Below are positions 8,595 to 17,870 of a DNA stretch of 64,000 nucleotides, in pieces. The notes beneath the pieces were generated by a model. That model saw only the letters and a list, made by a program, of their open reading frames with translations. It searched no databases and was not told the origin of the DNA. Each line of letters begins with the position of its first letter. Position 1 is the stretch's first letter. Both the position numbers and the translations under genes were made by a program. Source of the DNA: Virgibacillus siamensis (lineage in GTDB: Bacteria; Bacillota; Bacilli; Bacillales; Amphibacillaceae); assembly GCF_900162695.1 (NCBI RefSeq), contig NZ_FUIH01000007.1, forward strand, positions 1,860,001 to 1,924,000, read 5' to 3'.

Positions 8595-8750
8595 GTTGAT
8601 CCCCCTGGTACGTGAAGGTTGATTTCCGGGGCACGATGGTTGATTTCTCGCCCTTGTTGGTTGATATCTCCCAAGGAAAGGTCGATTTCCGGCACTCGAA
8701 GGTTGATTCCCCACCGGTATTGGTCGATATCTCCCGTTGAAGGTCGATTC
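8595..8750. repeat. Degenerate 21-bp tandem array, GGTTGAT type (8 units)
   Basis: GTTGAT or GTCGAT cores start at 8595, 8618, 8639, 8660, 8681, 8702, 8723 and 8743, a spacing of 20-23 bp (mostly exactly 21). The core is usually GGTTGATTTC; the rest of each unit varies. The array follows lytH directly. A second array of the same type is at 52641-52771. Confidence 0.85.
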
Positions 8751-8802
8751 TTGGCACAGTAAAAAATTTAATTTCACAGGCACGTTTCTCCACTTCCATC
8801 AA

Positions 8803-8836
8803 AAAGAGCCTCTACCGCATAAGGTAAAGGCTCTTA
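8803..8836 (-). terminator. Terminator of the SNF transporter/MetS operon
   Basis: GGCTCTT (8829-8835) pairs with AAGAGCC (8804-8810) around GTAGAGG/CCTTTAC-like inner pairs. Read leftwards, the stem is followed by TTTTTGAT. It lies just after the small MetS-like gene. Confidence 0.75.
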
Positions 8837-8840
8837 AAAG

Positions 8841-8939
8841 TTACTTTGATTTTTTAACCGCATTTGTGATGCTGGCGGCTAATCCGCCCCAAATAATCAC
8901 CATACCAAGGATCATAACAACTATTGCTGAAGCACTCAT
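8841..8939 (-). CDS. metS: MetS-like small subunit of amino-acid importer
   Basis: A 32-residue single-span membrane peptide (MSASAIVVMILGMVIIWGG and a basic tail NAVKKSK). It starts immediately after the stop of the SNF transporter (TAAATG), behind GGGGAGG. This is the arrangement of MetP-MetS, where a short peptide works with a SNF-family transporter to import methionine and alanine. Recognition rests on size, sequence pattern and coupling. Confidence 0.85.
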   Translation of the reverse strand: MSASAIVVMILGMVIIWGGLAASITNAVKKSK

Positions 8940-10481
8940 TTAGTTAGCCTCCCCAGTTTTATTTTTGTCTTTCTCATCTGTGTTTCCGGATGCTTTCCAT
9001 TTGGCAAGTGCAAGCAGGATTCCAATGATCAGTGCACCACCAGCTACGAACCAGCCGCCGTATAGAATAAAGCTGTCGGAGTAGCCCCCATAGTTACCTG
9101 TCGGAGTCTCAAAAAGCTTCAATAGGTTATCTCTGAACAGCTGGAACATCGTGTACCCCAAGACAATTGGGGTTATAAAAGTCAGGCTGACAGTCCACCA
9201 GCCGCCTAGTTGGATATCCGAAATTTCGTCCGCATGGCTGCGGAATGTTCCCAGTTTGCGCAGGAACCATGCCATCAGAATGACTTCTACCAGACCGAGC
9301 ATTGCTACTCCAAATTGATTAATGAAGTAATCGGCTGCGTCAAGGAAGTTCAGTCCGCCTCTTGTCGCAAACAATAAGGATATGATGGCCGCAGTTCCGC
9401 CGCCGAACAGAACAGCTTTGTTACGGGAAATTTTAAACTTATCCACCAGTCCGGCTACATATGTTTCTGTGATGGACATAAGTGATGTTATTCCGGCAAG
9501 TACGAGTGAAATAAAGAACAGGAACCCGAATAGTTCATTTAATGCCGGAAATTCGTTAATGATTGCCGGAAATACGACAAATGCCAAACCGACACCACCT
9601 GTAACAACTTCATCAACAGGCACTCCTTGCTGGGAAGCCATGAACCCAAGTACACCAAATACGCCGATACCACATAGCAATTCAAAGCTGGAGTTACCAA
9701 ATCCGACGATAAAGGCGTTGTTCGTTAAGTCTGTTTTTCTAGGCAGATAACTGGAGTATGTGATCATGATAGCAAATGCAATCGACATACTGAAGAAAAT
9801 TTGCCCATAAGCAGCGACCCAGACACTTGGATCCCATATTTTATCAAAGTTTGGTTCAAAAAATGCATTCAGGCCTTCTATTGCACCTGGTAATGTTACA
9901 GCACGTATAACGATAATAAGGAATATAATTACTAATGCAGGAATGAAAATCCTGTTTGCAATTTCAATACCTTTTTTAACACCTTTAAATAAAATTCCAA
10001 GTACAACAATCCAAACGATGATTAACGGGATTAGCACCCCTGGCACAAATCCGCCAACCTGACCCGGATCGGCAAGGTTTAAGTAATCGCTGAACAGGAA
10101 TGTTTCTGTGTCATCCCCCCAGCTCAGATTAAATGAAAAGATGGAATACGATATTGCCCAGGCAATTATTACAGAATAATAGGTTGAAATAACAAAGGCA
10201 ACAATTACCGCCCACCAGCCTATCCATTCGACTTTCTTTCCGCCTATGCGATTGTACGTCAGTGGTGCGGAACCCCGATATTTATGACCCATGGTAAATT
10301 CCATAATCAGAATTGGAATACCAGCGGTCAATAATGCAATCAGATAGGGTATAAAAAATGCTCCCCCTCCATTTTCATAAGCAACTGCAGGAAAACGCCA
10401 GATGTTCCCTAATCCAACAGCAGAACCAACTGCCGCTAAAACAAACCCTGCTCTCGAACCCCATTGTGAACGAGTTTCCAT
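8940..10481 (-). CDS. metP: SNF-family sodium:amino-acid symporter (MetP-like)
   Basis: 513 residues with 11-12 membrane spans, of the neurotransmitter:sodium symporter family. The N-terminal segment GSAVGLGNIWRFP holds the Na+ and substrate binding residues of helix 1; the helix 6 region reads YGQIFFSMSIAFAIMITYSS. ATG follows GGGGGAGG. The coupled small subunit suggests a MetPS-type importer for methionine or alanine; the substrate is an inference. No S-box or T-box is seen upstream. Confidence 0.85.
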   Translation of the reverse strand: METRSQWGSRAGFVLAAVGSAVGLGNIWRFPAVAYENGGGAFFIPYLIALLTAGIPILIMEFTMGHKYRGSAPLTYNRIGGKKVEWIGWWAVIVAFVISTYYSVIIAWAISYSIFSFNLSWGDDTETFLFSDYLNLADPGQVGGFVPGVLIPLIIVWIVVLGILFKGVKKGIEIANRIFIPALVIIFLIIVIRAVTLPGAIEGLNAFFEPNFDKIWDPSVWVAAYGQIFFSMSIAFAIMITYSSYLPRKTDLTNNAFIVGFGNSSFELLCGIGVFGVLGFMASQQGVPVDEVVTGGVGLAFVVFPAIINEFPALNELFGFLFFISLVLAGITSLMSITETYVAGLVDKFKISRNKAVLFGGGTAAIISLLFATRGGLNFLDAADYFINQFGVAMLGLVEVILMAWFLRKLGTFRSHADEISDIQLGGWWTVSLTFITPIVLGYTMFQLFRDNLLKLFETPTGNYGGYSDSFILYGGWFVAGGALIIGILLALAKWKASGNTDEKDKNKTGEAN

Positions 10482-10649
10482 GATTAGACCTCCCCCTTTT
10501 TCCTGTTACAATCAATGTATGTCCGACTATAACAAGGAATGTTAGTAATCTTTGTTTTTTTCAGATATTTCTGCTTGTATTATACCGGTACTTTCCTACT
10601 ATGTCAAAAATATAAATAGTAATATTCAATTTATCTTTATTAAAAGAAC

Positions 10650-10671
10650 CCTTTCACCATGAGGCGAAAGG
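10650..10671 (-). terminator. Terminator after the NhaC-type transporter
   Basis: Arms CCTTTCACC (10650-10658) and GGCGAAAGG (10663-10671) pair at 8 of 9 positions; leftward reading continues GTTCTTTTAAT. It is 11 bp after the stop codon. Confidence 0.65.
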
Positions 10672-10681
10672 ATTCATGTAT

Positions 10682-12238
10682 TTAATTTTCATGTTTGGTT
10701 TTTTCCATAAATTGGATCAGCAAGGCAGTTGCGATAATAACAATGATGGATGCAAGCAATCCCACTGCCACCAAGTCAGTAAAACCAACTACCAGATAAC
10801 CAATTGAAGCAGAAACAGCTGCGATAACAGCGTATGGGAGCTGTGTCATCACATGATCAATATGATTGGAGCCTGCACCCGTTGATGACAAAATGGTTGT
10901 ATCAGAAATCGGTGTGCAATGATCTCCGAAGACGGATCCGGCTAGTACTGCTGCAAGGGATGGCAGCAGCATCGATACATCGGTTATCGATGTAACTTCT
11001 GCTGCTATCGGAAGCATAATGCCGAATGTGCCCCACGATGTTCCTGTTGCCAATGCCATTATCCCGGCAATCGCAAAGAATAAAAATGGGAGCAGTGACG
11101 GACTGATCGAAGCATCACTGACAATTTGGGATAGATACTCACCGGTTCCCAGGGTACCTATAATAGAACCGATCATCCAGGCAAGCAGCAAAATATAAAT
11201 GGCTGGCAGCATCGTTTTAATACCTTCAACGAAAATCTTAATGATTCCCGCTTTCGGCTTCTGCTGCAGCCCATGGAAAATCCAGGCGGACACAACAGCA
11301 GCAACACCTCCGATTAACAGAGAAAGATTGACGTTTGTGTTTGCGAACGTCGACAGCAATGTAACGTCTGTACCGCTAGCCATTATCCCTGTCATAAGCA
11401 TTGCCGCTACGGTTGCTGCAATAAGGATACCAATCGGTACAAGTAAGTGATAGATCCGCCCGTTGCTGTGCGGATCAAACACATCGCCCAAATCCCCCGG
11501 CACATGATCTGTTTCGGGATTAAGCAGGATTCCTTCGTTCATGGCGCGCTCCTCATGTTTTCGCATTGGCCCGATGTCCATTCGGAAGTATGCGACTAAA
11601 AACACGAGTAATAATGCTGCCAGTGCGTAAAAATTCAAAGGAATAATTTTTATAAAAGCTTCCAGCGGCTGTATTTCTGTAATTTCATTTGCAGCCAATA
11701 GTCCGCCAATAATTCCGATGATATACGCACCCCAGCTGGAAATAGGCGATATAACAGTCACAGGGGCTGAAGTTGAATCAATAAAATAAGCAAGCTTTGC
11801 CCGTGAAATGTTATGCCTGTCCGTCAGCGGCCTTGCAATCTGGCCTACAGCCAGACTGTTGAAATAGTCATCAATGAAAATAATTAATCCAAGAACACCA
11901 GTCATCACCTGAGCGCCTGCTCTGGTTTTGACCCGTTTAATCATCCATTCCCCAAATGCTCTGCTTCCGCCGGACGCGGTCAAAAATGCTGTTAATACAC
12001 CCAGTAACAGCAAGAACCCTAATAATTGGAAATTGCCGACATTCAACTGACCATCTATCACAAATATTCCATAAAATACAGCCCATATTTCTTTCAATGA
12101 ACCGATAATTGCAAAATCGTGAATAAATAATGCTCCGACAACGATTCCAGCCCCGAGCGACAGCAGTACTCTTCGTGTGAGTAATACAAGCACCAGCATT
12201 AACAATGCCGGAATAATCGAGTAAATAGTTCCTTCCAT
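10682..12238 (-). CDS. NhaC-family transporter, predicted lysine transporter
   Basis: 518 residues, about 12 spans, NhaC/Na+:H+ antiporter superfamily. ATG 12238 is chosen for its GGGGGAAATGATT site; upstream in-frame ATGs lack one. Characteristic parts are FIDDYFNSLAVGQI and the late segment GDHCTPISDTTILSSTGAG. A lysine riboswitch sits directly upstream. NhaC members under L-box control (called LysW in comparative genomics) have been proposed to import lysine, so the substrate is likely lysine rather than only Na+/H+. This is inference from the RNA. Confidence 0.85.
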   Translation of the reverse strand: MEGTIYSIIPALLMLVLVLLTRRVLLSLGAGIVVGALFIHDFAIIGSLKEIWAVFYGIFVIDGQLNVGNFQLLGFLLLLGVLTAFLTASGGSRAFGEWMIKRVKTRAGAQVMTGVLGLIIFIDDYFNSLAVGQIARPLTDRHNISRAKLAYFIDSTSAPVTVISPISSWGAYIIGIIGGLLAANEITEIQPLEAFIKIIPLNFYALAALLLVFLVAYFRMDIGPMRKHEERAMNEGILLNPETDHVPGDLGDVFDPHSNGRIYHLLVPIGILIAATVAAMLMTGIMASGTDVTLLSTFANTNVNLSLLIGGVAAVVSAWIFHGLQQKPKAGIIKIFVEGIKTMLPAIYILLLAWMIGSIIGTLGTGEYLSQIVSDASISPSLLPFLFFAIAGIMALATGTSWGTFGIMLPIAAEVTSITDVSMLLPSLAAVLAGSVFGDHCTPISDTTILSSTGAGSNHIDHVMTQLPYAVIAAVSASIGYLVVGFTDLVAVGLLASIIVIIATALLIQFMEKTKHEN

Positions 12239-12295
12239 AATCATTTCCCCCATTTTCTGTTGCGGCACTTACTGATCAATAAAAATACAAAAAAA

Positions 12296-12532
12296 AGCAA
12301 CGATAGAAAATAACCTACCATTGCTTCGCTTTAGTAATTGTTATCCTCCATCACGATCAGTAGTTCTCCATGCACTTCGAATCAGCATGACAGTATGCTT
12401 TTTATTCAAAAACATACCAGCAATAATGGACATGACCTCCACTACGCTTCGGCAAATGGCCCTTTCATCAATCGTCATCGATGTCATACTCGAATTGATT
12501 ACTTATGCCAGCTGCACCTCTACCTCACCGAT
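12296..12532 (-). ncRNA. Lysine riboswitch (L-box) with terminator
   Basis: Read leftwards, the RNA has hallmark L-box elements: GAGGTAGAGGTGC (around 12514-12526), GAAAGGGCCATTTGCCGAAG (around 12447-12466) and GGATAACAATTAC. It ends in a terminator with arms AGCAATGGTAG (12315-12325) and CTATCGTTGCT (12296-12306), followed by TTTTTTTT. Lysine binding should favour the terminator and switch off the transporter. Confidence 0.93.
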
Positions 12533-12576
12533 CTGATAAGGTAATGCTATTTAATTTCCTAGCATAGTATAGCAGT

Positions 12577-13368
12577 TTATTTGTCTTTCTTCAAGGAGTC
12601 TTTTGGAACAGATATGGATGGATTATTACCATCAGCTCCGTAAAACTCCGGCACCGGACCCATAATAACAGTTGAATCAATCGGTATTTTCGTACTGACT
12701 TCCTCTACCTCCGATGTGAACGGAATAACTACCTGTACATCAGCCTCGACAAGTATGTAAATGGTAACCAGTGAGTTGTTAATACCAAACGGTTCTACAT
12801 TCCTGATGACATCTGTTCGCACACTTCCGGCTAGCTCCAAATTAACCGGAATTTTCGGACCTAGATTGGCAAGCGCTGAATTACCTGTTATCTGACCAAG
12901 CGGGATTTCCACAACAGTTGGATCTTTGTTTGGCAAGTCTTCCGCAGTGCCATTATATTCAATCGGTTCATCCAATGATTCTTCATATTGAGGCTGCCTT
13001 CCTTCGTTCATCGCCATAAAAAATTCTTCCACCCGATCTGTGGCAACCCTGTTTATCTTGCTGACCACATTCGTTTTCCAGCTAAGGGTGGTAACTTGCC
13101 CCTCATTATCTGTTGTGGTAACAAATATGTCATCAAAATCATAGTTCTCCGCAAACTTAACAGCCATATTAATCCCTCTTGTTGCAAACTCTTGTGTTTT
13201 AATTTTCGCGATATCCATCAACACCGGTTTAAAACCTTGGTTAATAATCCAAAAGCTGAACCAAACCGAAGTGATAAATAAAACCATTGTAATAATGATG
13301 ATACTTTTTACCGGAGGCGGTGTCCGGGGTGATCGTTTTTTATGGATAAGCATTGGCCGTTTCATCAT
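12577..13368 (-). CDS. yunB: Sporulation protein YunB
   Basis: 263 residues. An N-terminal basic segment, one membrane helix (about 22-45), then an extracytoplasmic domain with GINMAVKFAE and IPLGQITGNSALANLGPKIPV, matching YunB, a mother-cell protein needed for spore formation. The ORF begins ATGATG. Its only good Shine-Dalgarno (AGGGGGG) lies inside the right arm of the terminator-like hairpin at 13375-13413. A later start (M6) has no better site. Confidence 0.85.
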   Translation of the reverse strand: MMKRPMLIHKKRSPRTPPPVKSIIIITMVLFITSVWFSFWIINQGFKPVLMDIAKIKTQEFATRGINMAVKFAENYDFDDIFVTTTDNEGQVTTLSWKTNVVSKINRVATDRVEEFFMAMNEGRQPQYEESLDEPIEYNGTAEDLPNKDPTVVEIPLGQITGNSALANLGPKIPVNLELAGSVRTDVIRNVEPFGINNSLVTIYILVEADVQVVIPFTSEVEEVSTKIPIDSTVIMGPVPEFYGADGNNPSISVPKDSLKKDK

Positions 13369-13374
13369 TAAAAA

Positions 13375-13413
13375 AACCCCCCTAAAACAACGTATGCTTG
13401 TTTATAGGGGGTT
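13375..13413 (-). terminator. Strong hairpin between yunC and yunB
   Basis: Leftward reading gives AACCCCCTATAAACAA, a 7-nt loop GCATACG, then TTGTTTTAGGGGGGTT and TTTTT. The stem is about 15 bp and the U-run ends only a few bases before the yunB start. It should terminate yunC and also holds the yunB ribosome site in its 3' arm. Confidence 0.8.
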
Positions 13414-13451
13414 AGAATTAAATTCCATCCAGCTGTAGTCAATTTGATTCG

Positions 13452-13754
13452 TCATGATATTTTCAGCAGGGCATCTTTGCCGATCATTCCCGGTTCCCAG
13501 CCGTATTCCCCGGAAGCATCGGTTATTTTCTCCAGTGGTGCATGAAGCAGCTGATCAATTGTTTTCACCCCGACTGCACGGCCGGCGATAACCTTTCTGT
13601 CGGCCAGCACCTCGTTCAACAAATCGACATCCAGCGCACCACACATAATGTAGCCTATCTCATTTGAAATCACCAGTAAATTTGTTTTTGGAAGTTCTAC
13701 TGTGATTGCCGTAAAGAACATACCTTCCACCTCTAGCGGATTGACAGTCAACAT
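13452..13754 (-). CDS. yunC: YunC family protein (DUF1805)
   Basis: 100 residues. ATG 13754 was chosen because of AGGAGGGAGG just upstream and because YunC proteins start close to this point (MLTVNPLEVEG). Conserved segments are AITVELPKTNLL, GYIMCGALDVDLLNE and AGRAVGVKTIDQLL. The family has no known function; it is kept next to yunB and yunD in Bacillus. Confidence 0.85.
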   Translation of the reverse strand: MLTVNPLEVEGMFFTAITVELPKTNLLVISNEIGYIMCGALDVDLLNEVLADRKVIAGRAVGVKTIDQLLHAPLEKITDASGEYGWEPGMIGKDALLKIS

Positions 13755-13831
13755 CCGAAAAATGCCTCCCTCCTGATACACATGATATGGTATGCAGGCG
13801 GAAGACATATTGTCACCTGGATTTTAAGTGG

Positions 13832-15226
13832 TTAGCCGAAGTGAGTACGCAATGTATCAGCAAGCAAATCACGAAGAAACTCCGGTAAATAGTATTGCTT
13901 CGTTTCTGATTTGGCGATTTCCGGCAGCAGCCGGCCAAATGTGAAAGTATCGGCAGTCGCCACTTTATATGTTTTATCCGGATCAAGCGGACTGCCATTA
14001 CGGGTTACCTGTTGAACATATTCATGTCCGTCATCACGGAAAATAGTATCAACATGTATTCCTGAAAAAATCATTTTACCGATTACTTCACCGCGAAAGC
14101 CAAATCCTTTTAGTTTCAGTTCCGTCAGTTCCTTCGTATAGGAAGCACGGACAACCTCGATTAGTTCATCACCGCTCAACTCAACCGTACATGGATTGAT
14201 CGGGTGCGGACAAATATGATGAATATCTTTATATGTTACATCGCCTGCCGGAAGCTGATCAAGCAGGATCCCCGCATTGAGCATCGCGACGTCTGCATTC
14301 GTCCAGTCTTTTATAGTATCAGTCAGCTTTTGCATGATTTCTGTCTGTTGGAACCATTTTACATCAATCGGCTGTTCCAGATGTATCACCGGCTGCCCCA
14401 GAATTTTATCCGCCCGAATGCTCAGGTCATGCAATGTCTCCTCAGTCCGAAGATCTTTCGCCATATGGGTAATATCTGTTGTGTGTGCTTCCTTTTTTAC
14501 AATCGATTGTGCAGTATGGTCCCATGTCAGCGTAACCTCGCCAACAAATGCACAATGCTTTCCTGCAGCGGTAATCAAGGTGTCGTTGATGATTTCACTA
14601 TCCCGGAGCAGATGGTGTGTATGTCCGCCAATAATCAGATCAACATCACCAAATCGCCGGGCAATTTCCTGATCCTCGGAGATGCCAAGATGTGATAGCA
14701 GCACAATCACATCCGATTGTTTTTTTAATTCGGTTATATATTTTTCCAATGTTTTATATGGCGGTGAAATATGCCAGTCCAGTAGTTCATAAAAAGCATT
14801 AAACGGGGCTGTCAGGCCAATCACACCTACTTTAACACCGCCTACGGATTGAATGTTTATCGTTGGCTGCTGCCAATCGGGTTCATCTGCCGTCATACTG
14901 TGCAAATTGGCACACGTAACCTGAAATTCCGCTTCGTCATACAAATGGCGCAAATCGTCATGTGCCAGCGTAATCCCTTCATTATTGCCAATTGTCGCAA
15001 GATCGAAACCTGCATCATTTAAAAGCCGTACATTTGCCTTTCCCATAAATGCTTCAGCAATCGGGTGAACCCGGTCCACATGATCCCCAATATCCACCAT
15101 CCAGCAAGAGCTGTCTTCTGATTTCCGTTTTTCTTTTTCAGCTTTAAAATAAGCTACGACTCGAGACCAATTCTCAAAATTACTATGTAAATCATTTGTA
15201 TAGTAGAAATGTATTTTTTCTTGCAT
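13832..15226 (-). CDS. yunD: YunD metallophosphatase / 5'-nucleotidase
   Basis: 464 residues, no signal peptide, so cytoplasmic. The N-terminal calcineurin-like domain carries the metal motifs NDLHSN (residues about 10-15), GDHVDR, GNNE and GGHTHH. The C-terminal 5'-nucleotidase domain (about 290-460) has NAGILLDQLPAGDVTY. It probably hydrolyses nucleotides or cyclic nucleotides; the substrate is unknown. It ends 78 bp before yunC and starts 12 bp after yunE. Confidence 0.85.
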   Translation of the reverse strand: MQEKIHFYYTNDLHSNFENWSRVVAYFKAEKEKRKSEDSSCWMVDIGDHVDRVHPIAEAFMGKANVRLLNDAGFDLATIGNNEGITLAHDDLRHLYDEAEFQVTCANLHSMTADEPDWQQPTINIQSVGGVKVGVIGLTAPFNAFYELLDWHISPPYKTLEKYITELKKQSDVIVLLSHLGISEDQEIARRFGDVDLIIGGHTHHLLRDSEIINDTLITAAGKHCAFVGEVTLTWDHTAQSIVKKEAHTTDITHMAKDLRTEETLHDLSIRADKILGQPVIHLEQPIDVKWFQQTEIMQKLTDTIKDWTNADVAMLNAGILLDQLPAGDVTYKDIHHICPHPINPCTVELSGDELIEVVRASYTKELTELKLKGFGFRGEVIGKMIFSGIHVDTIFRDDGHEYVQQVTRNGSPLDPDKTYKVATADTFTFGRLLPEIAKSETKQYYLPEFLRDLLADTLRTHFG

Positions 15227-15237
15227 GAAAATACTCC

Positions 15238-16059
15238 TTACATCAATCCTTCAACTATTAAGCGGATTCCAATAATAATCAATATAACCCGCAGCACCCA
15301 TTCCAGCTTATTTCCTTTGATATGCTGATTAACTTTCGCACCGATTACACCGCCAACCAATGCACCCGGAATAAACAGGATAGCGTACTCCCAGATAACA
15401 TGACCAAGGTAAATATGTGTGCCCGAGCTGATTATGCTAATAAAAAATATCATAAACATGGAAGTTGCTGATGCAATATGCACCGGTATCCCAAAAAGCA
15501 GTATTAACGCCGGTACCAGAATAGATCCGCCGCCAATACCGAACAAACCGGAAAGTATTCCAACGATAACAGAGATTACAATTGCCTGCCAAACTGATAC
15601 ATTATAATGATACGTTTCATCATCAACTGTGAAGGTACGTACTTTTTCCTTATTTCCCGGAACCGTGTCCGGCCGTTTTCGCTTGATTAGAAAAAGCATC
15701 GACAACCCAATCATTAACATCCCGAAATAAAGCGAAAATCCATTACTGTTCACAAATTGATTCAGCCACGCCCCGAAAATACCGGCCGGGATACAGCCAA
15801 TCAGGAACAACAAACCAGTTTTGTAATCCACTCTCCCTTTTTTCATATAGGATACTGTTGAGGAAAAAGCAGTAAATACCATTGTGACCAGCGATATTCC
15901 GACAATCATCTGTGGTTCCGCCCATGCGAAGGCATCGGAATATTTATATAAAAATAACAGGCTTGGAATCAGGATAATCCCCCCGCCTAGCCCGATCAAA
16001 CTGCCAACAAATGCAGCTGCCACTGCAATCACAATACATATGATATAAACCAAAGCCAA
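15238..16059 (-). CDS. yunE: TauE/SafE-family anion exporter (YunE)
   Basis: 273 residues with about eight membrane spans in two related halves. Typical TauE motifs are GLGGGIILIPSLL near residue 25 and GIGGGSILVPALILLFG near residue 175. The family exports sulfite or organosulfonates; the substrate is not evident here. First gene of the leftward yunE-D-C set. Confidence 0.85.
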   Translation of the reverse strand: MALVYIICIVIAVAAAFVGSLIGLGGGIILIPSLLFLYKYSDAFAWAEPQMIVGISLVTMVFTAFSSTVSYMKKGRVDYKTGLLFLIGCIPAGIFGAWLNQFVNSNGFSLYFGMLMIGLSMLFLIKRKRPDTVPGNKEKVRTFTVDDETYHYNVSVWQAIVISVIVGILSGLFGIGGGSILVPALILLFGIPVHIASATSMFMIFFISIISSGTHIYLGHVIWEYAILFIPGALVGGVIGAKVNQHIKGNKLEWVLRVILIIIGIRLIVEGLM

Positions 16060-16163
16060 TCCCTACCAATCCATCTCTCTTCCTTTATAGTAGCATTAAT
16101 CGGAAGTGAAATGCACGAATTCAAATTGCAGCCAATACCGATTTGATGACAAATACGTGCAAT

Positions 16164-16193
16164 GCCACATAAAACTTCCCGTTTATGTGGCAC
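16164..16193. terminator. Hairpin after the ProP-like gene
   Basis: TGCCACATAAA (16164-16174) and TTTATGTGGCA (16183-16193) form an 11-bp perfect stem between the ProP-like gene and yunE. There is no clear U-run on either side, so termination is plausible but unproven. Confidence 0.5.
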
Positions 16194-16212
16194 TGTGTAA
16201 AGATCTATTTAC

Positions 16213-17688
16213 TTATACTTCATTTTCATTATTGTAATCATCTTTTCGTTCTGCTATTTCACTTTTTTCATCGGTCCACCATAATGCTTCTTCAGGATCT
16301 TCCAGAACATCTTTAATCTCATCCTTCTCTTCAACAGCAGGCGGCTGACCTCTCAATGATTTTCCCGAAGTCTCAACAACGAAAAATGCAACAATGAGAA
16401 TGCCGACTATGGAGGCAAAGATGATATAGTATGCTGGAACAAGCCTGGTCATCGTTGCGCTGATCAACCATGACACAACGAGCGGTGCTGTACCTCCGAA
16501 TACTGATGTCGCTACATTATACGTAATTGCCAATGATCCATACCGTACCTCTGTAAAGAAGAGCGAAGGCAATAATGATGGCATAACACCTTGAAATGAT
16601 GCGAGCAGCGCTCCCAATATCAATAACCCAAGGAAAACCAGCCAGTTATTTCCGCTTCCGATTAATAGAAACGATGGAACAGACAAAATAATCATTCCGG
16701 ATAAGCCGAACATAATAATCCGCTTATTCCCGATACGGTCACTAAAATAACCCGCCGTTAAGACAAATGGAATCATGATGACCATCACAACAAGTATTAA
16801 TAACAATCCCTTGGTGTCCCCGTATCCAAGCACAGCATTTAAATGGGAAGGCATATAGGTCAATATGACATAGTATACGGTATTATAAAAAGAAACCAGC
16901 CCTAAACCAATCAGTAATGACCTGCGATGGTACACAAATATATTTTTAAGGGATGCCTTTCGATCCTCATTGCCCGCTTCCTCGGTTTTGGATTCAAACG
17001 CCGGTGTTTCTTCCAAATTACTTCGCAGGTAAAAGCCAATGATGCCAATAGGAGCAGCAATGAAGAACGGGATTCGCCATCCCCAGTCATGCATCGTTTC
17101 TGATCCTAAAACAAATGTAAGCAGTGTAACTATTCCGGCACCAGTGATATACCCCACTAAAGTACCTACTTCAAGACCACTGGACAAAAATCCCCGCTTC
17201 TTATCTGCCGTTGACTCTGCAATAAACGTCATGGCACCCGAATATTCCCCGCCTGCCGAAAAGCCTTGAACCAATCTGGCAGCAAGCAATAATATAGGGG
17301 CTGTTATGCCAATGGAAGAATACGTTGGAATCAACCCGATACTTAGCGTTGCAAATGCCATTATAATTAAAGTAATGGCGAGGATCCTTTTCCGCCCTAA
17401 TCGGTCACCAAGCATTCCGAAAAATAACCCGCCAAATGGACGAACTAAAAAAGCGACAGCAAATGTGGCAAAACTGAACACCAGCTGCAATGGACCACTA
17501 AACTCAGGGAAAAATAGAGCACCAAGAATAACAGCGAGATATGAATAAATACCGAAATCAAACCATTCCATTGCATTCCCTATCGCTGTTGCAACAACCG
17601 ACTTTTTCGCCACCTCTGTGTCAACTACAGTAACATCATCTTTGTGCAGGTGTTGTGTTTTGTCCTTATGTTTTTTCTTTTTATCCAC
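16213..17688 (-). CDS. MFS transporter of the ProP (MHS) family
   Basis: 491 residues, 12 spans, metabolite:H+ symporter family. Hallmarks are GNAMEWFDFGIYSYLA in helix 1, FGMLGDRLGRKRIL in the first loop and GFSAGGEYSGAM in helix 4. Both termini are long and highly charged, as in osmosensory ProP proteins. It probably imports proline or betaine as compatible solutes, which fits a salt-tolerant organism; substrate inferred. Confidence 0.8.
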   Translation of the reverse strand: MDKKKKHKDKTQHLHKDDVTVVDTEVAKKSVVATAIGNAMEWFDFGIYSYLAVILGALFFPEFSGPLQLVFSFATFAVAFLVRPFGGLFFGMLGDRLGRKRILAITLIIMAFATLSIGLIPTYSSIGITAPILLLAARLVQGFSAGGEYSGAMTFIAESTADKKRGFLSSGLEVGTLVGYITGAGIVTLLTFVLGSETMHDWGWRIPFFIAAPIGIIGFYLRSNLEETPAFESKTEEAGNEDRKASLKNIFVYHRRSLLIGLGLVSFYNTVYYVILTYMPSHLNAVLGYGDTKGLLLILVVMVIMIPFVLTAGYFSDRIGNKRIIMFGLSGMIILSVPSFLLIGSGNNWLVFLGLLILGALLASFQGVMPSLLPSLFFTEVRYGSLAITYNVATSVFGGTAPLVVSWLISATMTRLVPAYYIIFASIVGILIVAFFVVETSGKSLRGQPPAVEEKDEIKDVLEDPEEALWWTDEKSEIAERKDDYNNENEV

Positions 17689-17870
17689 CTATTTGCTCCT
17701 CCTCGTTTTCAACTTTCATAAACCTCAATCGTGGATTAATTTTATTTCCACAAGGTTTTAATTTCCTAAAGATGATAAGGTTAAACATATTTTACAAATA
17801 AATACCATTGTTTTTAATTGTATCATGTCACTAAGGCGGGCTGTAATTACGAATAAGGGGGGGAAGCAGT

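Noticed and set aside
8413..8802. Minus-strand frame through the 21-bp repeats (KSTF/EIST-like repeats)
   Set aside because: A 21-bp period equals seven codons, so an open frame through the repeats arises easily. It has no ribosome site, overlaps lytH and contains no conserved domain.
14204..14695. 163-codon + strand frame opposite yunD
   Set aside because: Antisense to a complete metallophosphatase with all motifs; no start signal.
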